Shown here in pieces: positions 11,391 through 22,298 of a stretch of DNA of 64,000 nucleotides. The notes below the pieces were generated by a model. The model worked only from the letters and a program-made list of their open reading frames with translations, was not told the DNA's origin and did no database searches. Position 1 is the stretch's first letter. Every line of letters begins with the position of its first letter. The translations under genes and the position numbers were made by a program. The DNA is taken from positions 18,437,625-18,501,624 of the forward strand of contig CM040427.1 in assembly GCA_022702705.1 (NCBI GenBank), written 5' to 3'. The stretch is from Papilionanthe hookeriana x Papilionanthe teres (Eukaryota > Streptophyta > Magnoliopsida > Asparagales > Orchidaceae).

Positions 11391-11440
11391 TATGGGTTGC
11401 CTCCCATAAAGCGCTTGGTTTAACGTCGTCAGCCCGACAA
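11391..11440 (-). other. Conserved post-pol motif, element A
   Basis: Immediately after the pol stop codon the minus strand reads GACGACGTTAAACCAAGCGC, then TTTATGGGAGGCAACCCATA. The same block stands after pol in E and H and between gag and the 3' region of pol-less F. A role in RNA processing, translation or packaging is possible but unproven. Confidence 0.6.
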
Positions 11441-11449
11441 AACATTCAG

Positions 11450-12770
11450 TTAATCGAGATGACTAAGCATTAAAACCTCTTTGAAGTCAGGCTGAAACCC
11501 GTCAAAGTATGGATTTAATCAATGCCCATTAACCTTGAAAATCTTTCCAGGATCAGGATCTTTAATATCAACAACTCCAAAAGAATAAACTTTTACAACT
11601 GTAAAAGGTCCTGACCATCTAGACTTGAGCTTTCCAGGAAATAACTTCAATCTTGTGTTGTATAATAAAACTTTTTGTCCAAATTCCAAGTTCTTTTTTA
11701 ATATCTTCCGATCATGCCACAATTTCATTTTCTCTTTATAAATCCTATCATTGTAATAAGATGCATTTCTAATCTCTTCCAATTCATTCGACTGCATAAA
11801 TCTTTTCTCTCTAGCATTTTTCAAATTAAAATTCAACTCTTTTATCGCTCAATATGTTTTATGCTCCAATTTAATCGGTAAATGGCAAGTCTTACAAAAC
11901 ACTAGTCTATAAGGAGACATTCCAATAGGGGTTTTAAAAGCATTCCTATAAGCCCATAAAGCAGTATCTAAGGGAGCAGACCAATCTAATTTATGATTAT
12001 CCATAGTTTTCTCCAAAATTCTTTTAATTTCACTATTAGACACTTCTGGTAAACCACTAATCTGGGGATGATAAGCAGTAGAGATTCTATGAATAATCTT
12101 ATATTTCTCAATTAATCTCTTAATTCAATTATTCCTGAAATGGGATCCACCATCAGTTATGATAACTCTCGGCATTCCATATCTTGTAAATATATTTTTC
12201 TTTAAAAATTTTGAAATACTACGAGCATCACATCTAGGTAAAGCAATATCTTCAATCCATTTCGAGACATAATCAACGGCAACCAATATATATAAAATTC
12301 CAAATGAATGAGTAAATGTTCCCATAAAATCTAATCCCTATACATAAAAAATTTCAAGTTCCAAATTATAATTTAGAGGCATTTCATTTCTTCTAGAAAT
12401 ATTACCTACTCTCTGACATCGATCACATGATTTAATATATCTATAAACATCACTAAAAAGAGTAGGCTAATAAAATCCAGATTGTAGAATCTTAAATGCA
12501 GTTTTATCAGTACCAAAATGACCTCCAAATTTAGAATCATGACATCGTTCAATAATCAAATTAGTTTCTTCTTGTGACACACATTTCCTAATAATCAGAT
12601 CCTTACACTGTTTATATAGATAAGGCTGATCCCAAAAATAAAATTTTGCATCATATTTAAACTTATTTTGTTGTTGCCTTGTTAAATCAGGTGGTACAAT
12701 ATCGCTTACGATATAATTCATAATATCAGCATGCAAAGGCAAATTACTTCCCATAATAGTATAAAGTTGC
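11450..12770 (-). pseudogene. Integrase domain of element A pol
   Basis: Frames at 12754-12467, 12325-12125, 12043-11849 and 11836-11519 together give an integrase. It has an N-terminal zinc-finger part (CHDSKFGGHFG, then CDRCQRVGNISRRNE). The core has LDFMG, VAVDYVSKWIE, IITDGGSHF and a decayed HPQ..G..E region. The C-terminal part has LWHDRK, GPFTVVKVYSFGVVDIKDP. The true pol end is LSHLD followed by TAA at 11450, reached through one stop at 11519 (CGA to TGA type). Two in-frame stops replace expected tryptophans. It would insert element cDNA into host DNA, but the copy is broken. Confidence 0.85.
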
Positions 12771-13295
12771 TCATCAGGGAAAATTTATGTAATTTCCTCA
12801 AATTCAGATAATTTATCATAGCTTATTCTTGACAGATGATCAACTATTTGATTATCAGCTCCCTTCCTATCAACTATCATAAAATCAAATTCTTGCAAAA
12901 GAAGTATCCATCTAATGAGTCTAGGTTTTGCATCCTTCTTTTGCATTAAATATTTGATAGCCGAATGGTCTGTATGCACAATACTTTTAGTTCCAATTAA
13001 ATAAGGTCTAAATTTTTCAAAAGTAAATACTATAGCTAATAACTCTCTTTCAGTACTGGTATAATTAATTTGAGCCTCATTAAGAGTTTTACTAGCATAG
13101 TAAATGACTTTGAAAACTTTAGCATGTCTTTGCCTCAATGCTACTCCAATCGCATAATCACTTACATCACACATAAGTTCAAATGTTTTCTCCCAATCTG
13201 GTGAAACAATTATAGGTGCAATGATTAATTTCTCTTTCAATAATTCAAAAGCACTTAAGCATTCATCATTAAAATCAAATTTTCTATCATTTTAT
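12771..13295 (-). pseudogene. RNase H domain of element A pol
   Basis: The main frame 13240-12785 carries the usual gypsy series PIIVSPDWEKTFELMCDVSD, VIYYASKTLNEAQINYT, ERELLAIVFTFEKFRPYL, VHTDHSAIKYLM and PRLIRWILLLQEFDF, then DHLSR. The catalytic pattern D...E...D of the RNase H fold (CDVSD, TERELLA, HTDHSA) is present. This domain removes RNA template during reverse transcription. Frame breaks separate it from RT and INT. Confidence 0.85.
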
Positions 13296-14290
13296 AAAAG
13301 TCAGCACAAAGGTTTAGTAATTTTAGAATAATCTTTAATATATCGCCTATAAAATCTAGCGTGTCTTAAGAAACTCCTCACCTCTCTCACAGTAATGAGT
13401 GGCGGCAATCTCTCAATCACTCTAATTTTAGCAGGATCTACCTTCATACCATGTTCAGAAATTTTATGCCCAAGCACAATTCCTCCTACAACCATAATTT
13501 GACATTTCTCCCAATTCAGAACTAGATTTATTTTCTCATAAAGCTCCAAAACTTTGGCAAAGTTTTCCAGGCAAATTTTAAATGAAGTTCCGAATATGGA
13601 GAAATCATCCATAAAAACTTCTATTCCATTATCTATCATACTACTGAAGATAGACATCATACATCTCTGAAATGTTGTAGGTGCATTACACAGTTCAAAA
13701 GACATTCTTCGAAAAGCAAAAGTTCCCTAAGGGCTAGTAAATGTTGTCTTTTCTTGATCCTCAGGAGCAATAGGTATTTGATGTTAATCAGTATATCCAT
13801 CCAGAAAATAGTAGTACTTGTGTTCAGTAAGTCTATCGAGCATTTGATCAAGAAAAGGAAGAGGGAAGTGATCTTTTCTAGTGGCGGCATTTAATTTCCT
13901 ATAGTCAATACAAATTCGCTATCCATTAAATTGTCTTGTGGGTATAATTTTACTACATTCACTCACTTCAACATTCACTCCTCCCTTTTTTGGTACACAA
14001 TGTATTGGACTTACCCAAGCACTATCATAAATAGGATAAATAATTCCAGCATCCAACAATTTTAAAATCTCTATCTTAACTACTTCTTTCATAATAGGAT
14101 TCAATCTCCTTTGTGGATCAACTCTTGGTTTATGTTCTTCATCTAGTAAGATTCTGTGCATGCAAATCAAAGGACTAACTCCTTTAATATTTGTCAATGT
14201 CCATCCAAAAGCTTTCTTGTATCTTTTTAAAGTTTCCAATAACTTTTATTCTTGATATTCATTTAATTTCGAAGATACAATAACTGGCAA
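13296..14290 (-). pseudogene. Reverse transcriptase domain of element A pol
   Basis: Frames 14239-13919, 13890-13657 and 13705-13301 cover one RT: DPQRRLNP, SAWVSPIHCVPKKGG, the FDGYT region, ELCNAPTTFQRCMMSIF, the catalytic VFMDDFSIFG, NWEKC, GIVLGHKISEHGMKVDPAKI and FLRHARFYRRYIKDYS. Stops at 13919 (TGG to TAG), around 13790 and around 13728 break it. The catalytic FMDD is intact, unlike E and H. Sequence type is Athila lineage. Confidence 0.88.
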
Positions 14291-14484
14291 GGTAGATGAT
14301 TCTCCTAAAAACATATACTTTAAATGGTTAGGTAGAATTTTCATCTCAAGTTTAGGAGGTTTTATGATAGATGGAATTAAGCTTTTATTTCCACCTTACA
14401 TAGTGTCTAATACTTCAAATCTCTCTTGAACATTCTCCAAATCTTCATTCTTCTTACTATCTGAATTTCTTCATCTTCAATTTC

Positions 14485-15375
14485 TTATTCAAATATATTT
14501 TCATATTCCACTTCCTTTTTAAATATATTCTCAAAATGATTGTTTCTCAAATATTCATAGACCTCCATCCTAAAACATTCATTATCTTTTTCCATTGAGG
14601 GATACTTCATAGATTTTAAAATATTAAAGGTCACCTCTTGATCATTAACTCTCATAGTTAATTCTCCTTTTTGAACATCGATCACTGCTCTTCCAGTAGC
14701 AAGGAATGGTCTTCCCAAAATGATTGGAATTTCTTTATCTTCCTCCATATCAAGTACAAAAAAATCCACAGGAAAGATAAATTTATTCACTTTCACTAAC
14801 ACATCTTCCACCACTCCTTTAGGGTAAGTAATGGAATGATCGGCCAACTGAAGAGTCACAGATGTAGGAGAAATTTCTCCTATTCCCAACCTTTTGAAAG
14901 TTAATAAGAGCATAAGATTAATACTAGCTCCTAGATCACATAAAGCCTTTCCAAAAAAATTTTCACCTATTGCACACGAAATAGTGAAACTACCAGGAAC
15001 TTTAAGTTTTTCTGGAAACTTCTTCTAAATAATTGCACTACACTATCTGCTAAGTGTAACAGTTTCATGATCTGTAAACTTTCTTTTCTTTCTCAGAATA
15101 TCCTTCATAAACTTGGCATAGTTAGACAGTTATTCTAATTCTTCAACAAAAGGATTATTTATCATTAATTTCTTAAGGACCTCCAAAATTTTTCCAAATA
15201 TGTTATCCCTATTTTGTTTCTTCAATCTTTGAGGAAATGGTGGTGGTGGTTTTTCAACAGTTATCTTCCTTGGCTCAAGAGGAAAATCCAAGTCTAGATA
15301 AATCTTGTTTGAACCTTTTTTGATTTCTACCTTCTCCTTTTCTATTTCAACTTCGTTTTGCACTCTAGTTTCCAA
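14485..15375 (-). pseudogene. Aspartic protease and linker of element A
   Basis: The linker at 15375-15130 has the proline-rich PPPPFPQRLKKQ motif that precedes protease in Athila-like elements, followed by ILEVLKKLMINNPFVEELE. The protease reads GASINLMLLLTFKRLGIG from 14913 (with CDL just upstream, giving DLGAS), then VTLQLADHSITYPKGVVEDV, DMEEDKEIPIILGRPFLATG and VIDVQKGELT. DLGAS in place of DTG/DSG is usual in this lineage. It would cut the Gag-Pol polyprotein. Frameshifts lie between linker and protease. Confidence 0.8.
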
Positions 15376-15585
15376 TTCTTTTCCACTCCTTAATTAAATA
15401 TCCTTAAGTTGTTCCTTATTTTAATCTTTTGGATTGATCTCAACATTACTTGGAAGTGTTCTAGAAGGTCTATTATTAAGTGTAGTGAAAATATGTCCCA
15501 ATTGATTTTCAATATTTTTCATAGCAACACCTTGAGCTTGTAATTGATTTCTCATATTCAGAATCATTTCTTCAATAGAAAACTT

Positions 15586-16775
15586 TTAATCCTTAAATTT
15601 CAGGTTACTATTAAATCCAGGAGGATAAGATGGTCTAAAATTGGTATTTCCTTGATTGTTTGAATTTCCAATTGGATTCATAGAATTATTACCCCAATGC
15701 GGGTTAACATTAGCATTGCTATTATTCAAATTGAAATTTGGTTGATTCTTCCAACCAGGATTATAATAATTTGAATAAGGATTGTTAGATCTATTAATAA
15801 CATTTAAAGTCTCATAAGGTGTTTGAGATTCTGTTATCTGTCCAAATGAATTTTTCTTCAACACATGAGGTGTTTGAGAATAATTCCTTCCATATTGATC
15901 TATTTTCTTAGAAAAGGCTGCAATTTGAGAAACTACCATAATCATCTTATCTGAATCATGAACACTAGCTACTCTCTTAGGATTTACCCGTTCAGAGGGC
16001 CATTGAAAATTATTAGTAGCCATTTCTTCAATTAATGTGTGTGCTTCATCAAAAGGTTTTGACATTAACGATCCACCAGCAGAAGCATCTCTAATAGATC
16101 TCAATGATCCCACTAATCCATTTTAAAATCTTTGAATTATTAACTAATCTGGTAAAGCATGATGTGGGCACTTTCTAAGAAGATCTTTAAATCTCTCCTA
16201 AGCTTCATATATTGACTCTCCTTCAAATTGACAAAAAGATGTAAAATCATTTCTTAGTTTAGCAGTGTTTGATGGAGGAAATATTTTAATAGAAACTTCT
16301 GAGATAATTCTCCCCAAGTTCTAATAGATCCAGGTGCTAACGAGTTTAACCACGCCTTAGCTTTATCCCTTAATGAAAAAGGAAAAAGTCTAAGTCTGAC
16401 AGCTTCACTAGACACTCCGTCATATTTAAAAGTAGCACACAGTTCTAAAAAACTAGCGAGATGTAGATTTGGATCCTCATTAGGTGTTCCTCGAAATTGA
16501 TTATTTTGAACCATTTGCATAATATCAGATTTAAGTTCAAATAAATTAGCAACAACATCAGAATTTTGAATAATTATGTGAATTTCATCTGCTGTTGGGT
16601 TAGCATATTCTTTTAAAGGTCTTGGCAAATTTCCAATATCATTTCTCTGATTATCTTGATTATTCGACATTTTACAAGGATTTTCAGTTTGTTTTTGTTG
16701 TTTTCTAATTTTTCTGACAGTAAGCTCTAACTCCGAATCGTAAAGCACTAAACATATAGATCCATTACGACGCAT
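15586..16775 (-). pseudogene. gag of element A
   Basis: The likely start is the MRRNGS methionine at 16775, because E begins gag with the matching MRSLGS. The first part (to 16254) carries the Retrotrans_gag domain (ELKSDIMQMVQNNQF, SFLELCATFKYDGVSSEAVR, FPFSLRDKAKAWLNSLAPGS, W..LSQKFLLKYF). The second part (16113-15586) has SLRSIRDASAGGSLMSKPFD, EAHTLIEEMATNNFQWPSER and an asparagine-rich tail with YYNPGWKNQPNF. A break at 16253-16114 splits them. Gag would form the virus-like particle. No CCHC knuckle is seen in the tail. Confidence 0.85.
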
Positions 16776-16904
16776 ATACAAGCACAAATACTTTTAAGAA
16801 AAAATAAACAAACACACAATTACACACTACAAAGTAAAGGTGTTATGTTACTATATTATTAATAAATACCCTTTATACTTTCTTACTTACTTGCTTCGTT
16901 ACCT

Positions 16905-16922
16905 TCCCCGACAACGACGCCA
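16905..16922 (-). other. Primer binding site of element A
   Basis: On the minus strand this reads TGGCGTCGTTGTCGGGGA, six bases inside the 5' LTR end. It fits the site used by Athila-type elements, complementary to the 3' end of a plant tRNA-Asp, with a few mismatches consistent with ageing. Confidence 0.65.
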
Positions 16923-16928
16923 AAAACT

Positions 16929-18616
16929 TGATGCGGCAGACTTATATATGCAAGAATGTATGAACTCGAATTTATATATGTTTATAATGATTTTGTAAAG
17001 TCCGAACACTCAACGCAAGTATACATATCACATCAAGTAATACAGGACTCTAATGAAGTCCTGGTTATCGATCCCACAGGGAAGTACGAAGTATAAGAAA
17101 GTGTTTCACAATATATATAATATAACACTTAAATCTGATACTCAAATTGCACTTAAAGTTTACTACTTACTTCTACTACCACTATGCAGAAAACAATAAT
17201 ATTAAATCAAACTACAATTACTTCTAACAACTTTGAAAACAGAAATAACTAGAAGACACACTAAACTATGTATTTGAAAGGTTTTTCATATATGAGAAAA
17301 GTATCTTTCCTCCTGCAATGAGAATATGATGTGTGGATTAATATGAAACAATTATTTATGTTATTGTGTCAAATAGGAGAATAGAAGATTTTTTACCCTT
17401 AAAAGTGTACCCCCTCTTCTAAACATGAAAAGAATATTGACATATCCTACATTTAGTCACTAAATCCAAGGCTAGGCTGGGAGGATACCAACTCTCACTT
17501 CAGAGCTCCCACTCACCCTTCACCTGAAGGCTAACCTTCGAGTTTAGTCACTAATCTTAGAACCAATTTGAGGATTTCAACCTGTCACCCTGAGATCTCC
17601 ACATTAAAGTCCATCAAAACACATTTCCTTATTTATTTGTACTCAATTCCCATGAACTATGCAATTCATCCATGGAAATTGAATGGATCTTTCATGATTG
17701 TTGTAGGACATTAAATCCTTTCAGAGTTAATGTTCAACAACATATTTTAACATTTCAATTGACCAAATCGAAAAGTAAATTAAGTTCGAAATGAAAAACC
17801 ATCACAATTTCTTCAATACATTAAAAACACATCAAATCCACATCAATCCATCATCACATCTCTATGCAAGAAGAAAGACATGGGAGACTACTCAAAATTC
17901 ATGAAGAAGATACAATAAAACATAGATTTTATATATAAAAGAAAAGTCATATAAACCATAAAAGAAAATACAACTTATCTCTTTATCTTCCCCAATGCAA
18001 TTCCCTTGAAGTTCTTTTGAATCATTTTCTCGCTTCTTTACAACACTTGATTCTCTCTTTTGAATGGAAAGAAAGAAGTAATCTCTCACTTTACTCCTTA
18101 TCCTTCACTCCTTAGAGAAGAATTCCTCTCAAATCCTCACTTCTACACACTCTTCTCCTAAACCCTAAAACTTAACACACACTAAAACTACTCTAAAAGA
18201 TATAAGACACACACAAGAGACACCATTTTTGTCCAAAAACAGTTACTTATAAGTTAGAAACGAAATCCAAAGAGTTTCCACAGGCGTCCCTTCAAAAAGT
18301 CGCCAAAACTCTTCAAATTTGAATTCCACCGACTTTGGGCGCCGGCGGCGCCCGATAGGATGTCGGCGGTGCTCTATCGTCAAAATAATGCCATAGTCTC
18401 TAGAAAATGGAGCCGACGGTGCCAGAACATGTTTTCCACCATTTTGCTCCTTTTTTCTCCTTTTTGCTCCGAATTCATTTTCGCTTCTTTTCACTCAAAT
18501 CACCTAAAATCATCATACCTACAACAAATCATCCAAAATACCTTTCGTTAAAGTACAATATCACCTAAAATGGGTAAAATTATATAGCAAAAACCGTATA
18601 TATTTTTGGTGCATCA
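16929..18616 (-). mobile_element. Element A: 5' LTR
   Basis: A 1688-bp LTR runs from TGATGCGGC to GGTGCATCA, giving matched 6-bp inverted ends TGATGC/GCATCA. The primer site lies directly to its left and LINE coding sequence directly to its right. Landmarks shared with the other LTRs here are ATCGATCCCACAGGGAAG near 17065 (U5 side), a TTCTTTACCC or TTTTTACCC block, and the GC-rich cassette at 18336-18425 followed by CACCATTTTGCTCC. The right part pairs with 1-464. Confidence 0.88.
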
Positions 18617-20496
18617 ATACCCCTGGTGGAATGAAAGAACCCATGAGTTTCCTCATTGACAACAATAGAATTGTTGTTATAATTAAGTCATCTCAACACA
18701 AACTGAGTGAAATTATCATTAAAGCCCCTAGCAGTTATCACTTCATCAATGAAACCCTAGTGAATAGTGTCATAAGCTTCTTGTATATCCAGCTTGAAGA
18801 TAACATTCCCCCCTCTACAATTCCTGTCAAGGTCCAAAAGTAATTCTTGAGTGAGAAGGACATTATGTAGAATACTTCTCCCCTGTATAAATATAGTTTG
18901 ATTGATGCTAATGAGATGTTCTAGGTTGGGCTGAATTCTAAGAACCATGACCTTACTGATAATCTTGGACACCACTTTAGTTAGACTGATTGGTCTGAAC
19001 TGATCCCAGGTTGTGCAGTTGCTATCTTTGGGAATGAGAATGATAGAAGAAGCTGTGAAATAATTGGGATGTTTTCCACCTTTGTAGAAATCTTGTGTAA
19101 CACTTATAATATTAGATTTAATGATGTGTCAGGCCTTCTTGTTGAAATCAGCTCAGTAACCATCTGGGCCAGCTACTTTGGTACCATCTATGGAATCTAA
19201 AGCTGCTTTGATCTCTCCTTCAGATGGGATGTCAGTAAGATGTAGGTTGTTGGTGTAGTTATTGAGATGGAGAAAGTAGTTTGGGTTGATAGAATTTCTT
19301 ACAAAGGGGGGTTGGGAGAGCCTTGTTTGGAAGTGGTGGACAACACTATCAGCAATATCCTGGTAATTTCTTAGCCAAATCCCTTCCTCATTTTTAATTT
19401 GGTGAATTGTATTGCACTGCCTTCTATAATTGATACAGACATTGTAGTGCTTAGAATTTTTATCTCCCTCACAGAATTTGGTTTCCCCAACCTTTTGAAG
19501 GAGCATTTGTTCTTGTAATTTGATACCAGTGAGGAGTTCCTCATTAGTAGTAAACAATTCATGATCATAAATACCACCATTAGTAGCTTGTTGTTCAAGT
19601 TCAACAAGTTTATCTTCAGCATTCTTAACTCTGGTGTTAAGGTTACCAAAATCAGTCCAACTCCAAGTTTTGAGATGAGAACCCAATTTCTTCTGAAGGA
19701 TCTAAAGTTTAATCCAAGGGTTATTGGAGTTATAGGAGTGCCAAATCTGTTTCACTCGATCAAGAAAATCAGGATGGGAAGCCCACACATTTAGATGTCT
19801 GAAAGGAGTCTTTCGCTTAAAATGATATCCCCTTATAGAGATCATAAGGGTTCTATGATCTAAGCCAAATATAGGAAGGTGGAAAAAAGTGGTTTGTAGA
19901 AATTCAGTTAACCACTGTCTGTTGACAAGTATTTTGTCCATTCTTTTCCATAACTTCCCCCTTTTTCAAGTAAACTTTGGCCCAGAAAAACCTAGGTCAT
20001 GAAGGCCAACAAATTGTATGTTGTCATTAAAAGTTTTCATCATGTTAACATTCGAACTTCTACTTCCAGATTTCTCCCATGGGGCAGCTAGGCAATTAAA
20101 GTCTCCTCCAATGAGCCAGTTGGTATACATAGATTGACTAATTGCAAATGAGTTCTTGCTAAAGTTCGTATCTATTAGTTTTAGTGTAGCCAACACAAAC
20201 AAAAGTGGCATGACCCAAATGGCCAGCAAAATCAAATGACAAGTGCAGGAATTGAGGGTGATCAACCAAAAGTTGCCAAGTAACCTCCCTTCTACAAAGA
20301 AGCCAAATCTTGTTATTGATGTTTGAGTAGAATTGAAAACCCCAAAGTTTCCTCAAGATTTTTTCTGGATGTTTAGAGATCATGGGTTCCAAAATAGCAA
20401 TGCACCAAAACTTATTCACCCTATTCAAATGTAAAGTCTGTTAAGGGACCTAGGGTGAGCCAATCCACTAACATTCCAACACAATAGATTAATCAT
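18617..20496 (-). pseudogene. LINE ORF2: endonuclease and truncated RT
   Basis: ORF2 of an L1-like plant LINE starts MINLLCWNVSGLAHPR at 20496. The endonuclease part shows AILEPM, IGGDFNC, HDLGFSGPKFT and DHRTL. The RT part shows EIKAALDSIDGTKVAGPDG, KIISKVM..RIQP..EHLIS, NQTIFIQGRSILHN and FKLDIQEAYDTIH. Tryptophan positions have become stops at several places. The frame ends at ...STRGI exactly where the LTR of A begins, just before the family's RQGDPLSP. The rest of the LINE should lie left of A, outside the window. Confidence 0.82.
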
Positions 20497-22217
20497 TATT
20501 GGTTTTTCCCCTTCTCCTAGTTCTGGAGAGGGAATCAAGCATGTTATTTACTAAGTTCCCACCTTTTGAAGACTCTTCTTGCAAATTTTTGAGTTCCATA
20601 AGCCCCTTCTTTTTCTTCTTGGATTTTTGAATATGCCATTCTTCCTCTAACTCTCTATTCATTTGGAATACAACTTCCTCTTCAACTTTTTGCACAACCT
20701 GAGGTATTGTTATTTCTAAAGAGGTGTCATTTAGATTGGTAGCTTCTGTTAGGTTGATAGTGCCATCAAGAGGGAGGGCTGAAAATGATGCTCTACCTCC
20801 AGATGTCACACAACAGTCATCCTATAACTTATGGAGATTCAAAGATAGCTTCTTCATCTTCAGTTGTTGTTGATGGGTCCTGACAAAGCCAACATCTTTC
20901 ATAGGAGCATCATAATCTATAGATGTGGCAAAAGGAATTAAATCATCAGTTATTTGGGGAGTTGTTTTCATTGGGGACTGTGTCCCAGGGACAGTAGTTA
21001 CCGCAAGAACCATAGGGTGATCATATTTACTAGATCATGTCCAACAACAGTCTTTAATTCTACTCTCTCAGTATTGTGATCTAGGAGGGCTGGGCCAGCT
21101 AGGTGAATGTCCCTTGCAATCTGAGAGGCCACCACATTTCCACCATGAATACCTGGTGGGATAGGTGGTATATCATCAAAAATAGTAGCAGGTCTTCTAG
21201 AATTGGTGGTTATTTTTGGGGGAAGGAGCCTGAAACATTTTTTCTTGGTGTGCCCAAACATTTTACAATGTTGACAGTAATAAGGTCTCTGCTCCATTAT
21301 TACTTCTTGCCATTCACCATGAAAGGCTGAGCCTACCCAAACTTTTTTAACTTTTGGTAAGGTAATGTATCTTTCAATAAGGACCATTACAGTAGCTGGT
21401 CTAGATTTAATGCAGGTATGTGAGTCCAACTTCAAGGGGGTGCCAATAGCTCTACTGATTTTTCATAAAACATTTTGATTAAAGTATCTATAAGGTAGTC
21501 TAGGGAGTTTGAACCAAATAGGAACCACAGGGGGGTCTTTGCTTGGATCAAATTCTGGAGTCCATTTCTGTAGTTTCATTTTAGTACCTGCAATGATTAG
21601 GGATTGTTTGGTAAAAAGCCGTGCATAGTCCTCTTCATTAGAGAGATGAATAAGCAGGTGTCTACCATCAAGCAGGCCCATCCTCCAAGCACCAAAAAAG
21701 TTGCATGAGTCAAAGAAATTTCGAACCAATTCCATCTTAGGGCGTCCTAAGGCAAATTTACCAATTAAAGTAAGCTTCATTTCCTCATTAAGTGCTTTCA
21801 GTTCTTGTTCTGAGAATATAATGACAGGGTGGCCATCTTTAACTTCAAGCAGGTGAATAGAGGGGCAAGTCCCTTTACAAGCCGTCACATCATGTAAGGC
21901 TTGGGGAAACACCAAGGAGTTAGGGTTAATTGAATGAGCATGTCCTTTGCCAACCACCCCAGCATAGGTGGCCTTTTCCCATGCAATGTTAGTTTCCAGG
22001 TCAATAGGGGCTTCCCTAAATTCTAAGTTGCAAAACTGGTGCCCACAGTTACAATGTAACAGTAAAAATTTAAAAAGGAAACTGCCCGGGAAGGGGAACA
22101 AACCAAAAACCTCCAAGACCAAACAATAAAAACTGAAACCAAGAACCTCAAAGGGTCCAAAGCCTCAGGAAAAAACCCACTCTGCTTCCCCACCGAGCCG
22201 CCACAGTCACCGGCCAT
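20489..22217 (-). pseudogene. LINE ORF1: DUF4283 and zinc knuckle
   Basis: ORF1 runs from ATG at 22217 (MAGDCGGSVGKQSGFF) with a frame change near 22030 into the 22122-21463 frame. That frame has the DUF4283 pattern (GKFALGRPKMELVRNFFDSC, GRHLLIHLSNEEDYARLF, WTPEFDPSKDPP, VPIWFKLPRLPYRYF). A CCHC knuckle CQHCKMFGHTKKKC lies near 21275, and a lysine-rich tail ends RGKTNND at 20489. ORF1 stop and ORF2 start overlap in ATGATTAA. The likely role is RNA binding in the LINE particle. Stops separate the pieces. Confidence 0.8.
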
Positions 22218-22267
22218 GGCAAAACCTTAGCAGAGCGCCTTCTTTCCCAGCCTCCAACTCCATTTTT

Positions 22268-22268
<1 letters not shown>

Positions 22269-22298
<30 letters not shown>
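22269..22298. repeat. (TA)n microsatellite at LINE 5' end
   Basis: About 15 TA units lie between the LINE 5' end and LTR B sequence. It may have expanded from a TATAT stretch present in related LTRs such as C at 34228. Confidence 0.85.
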
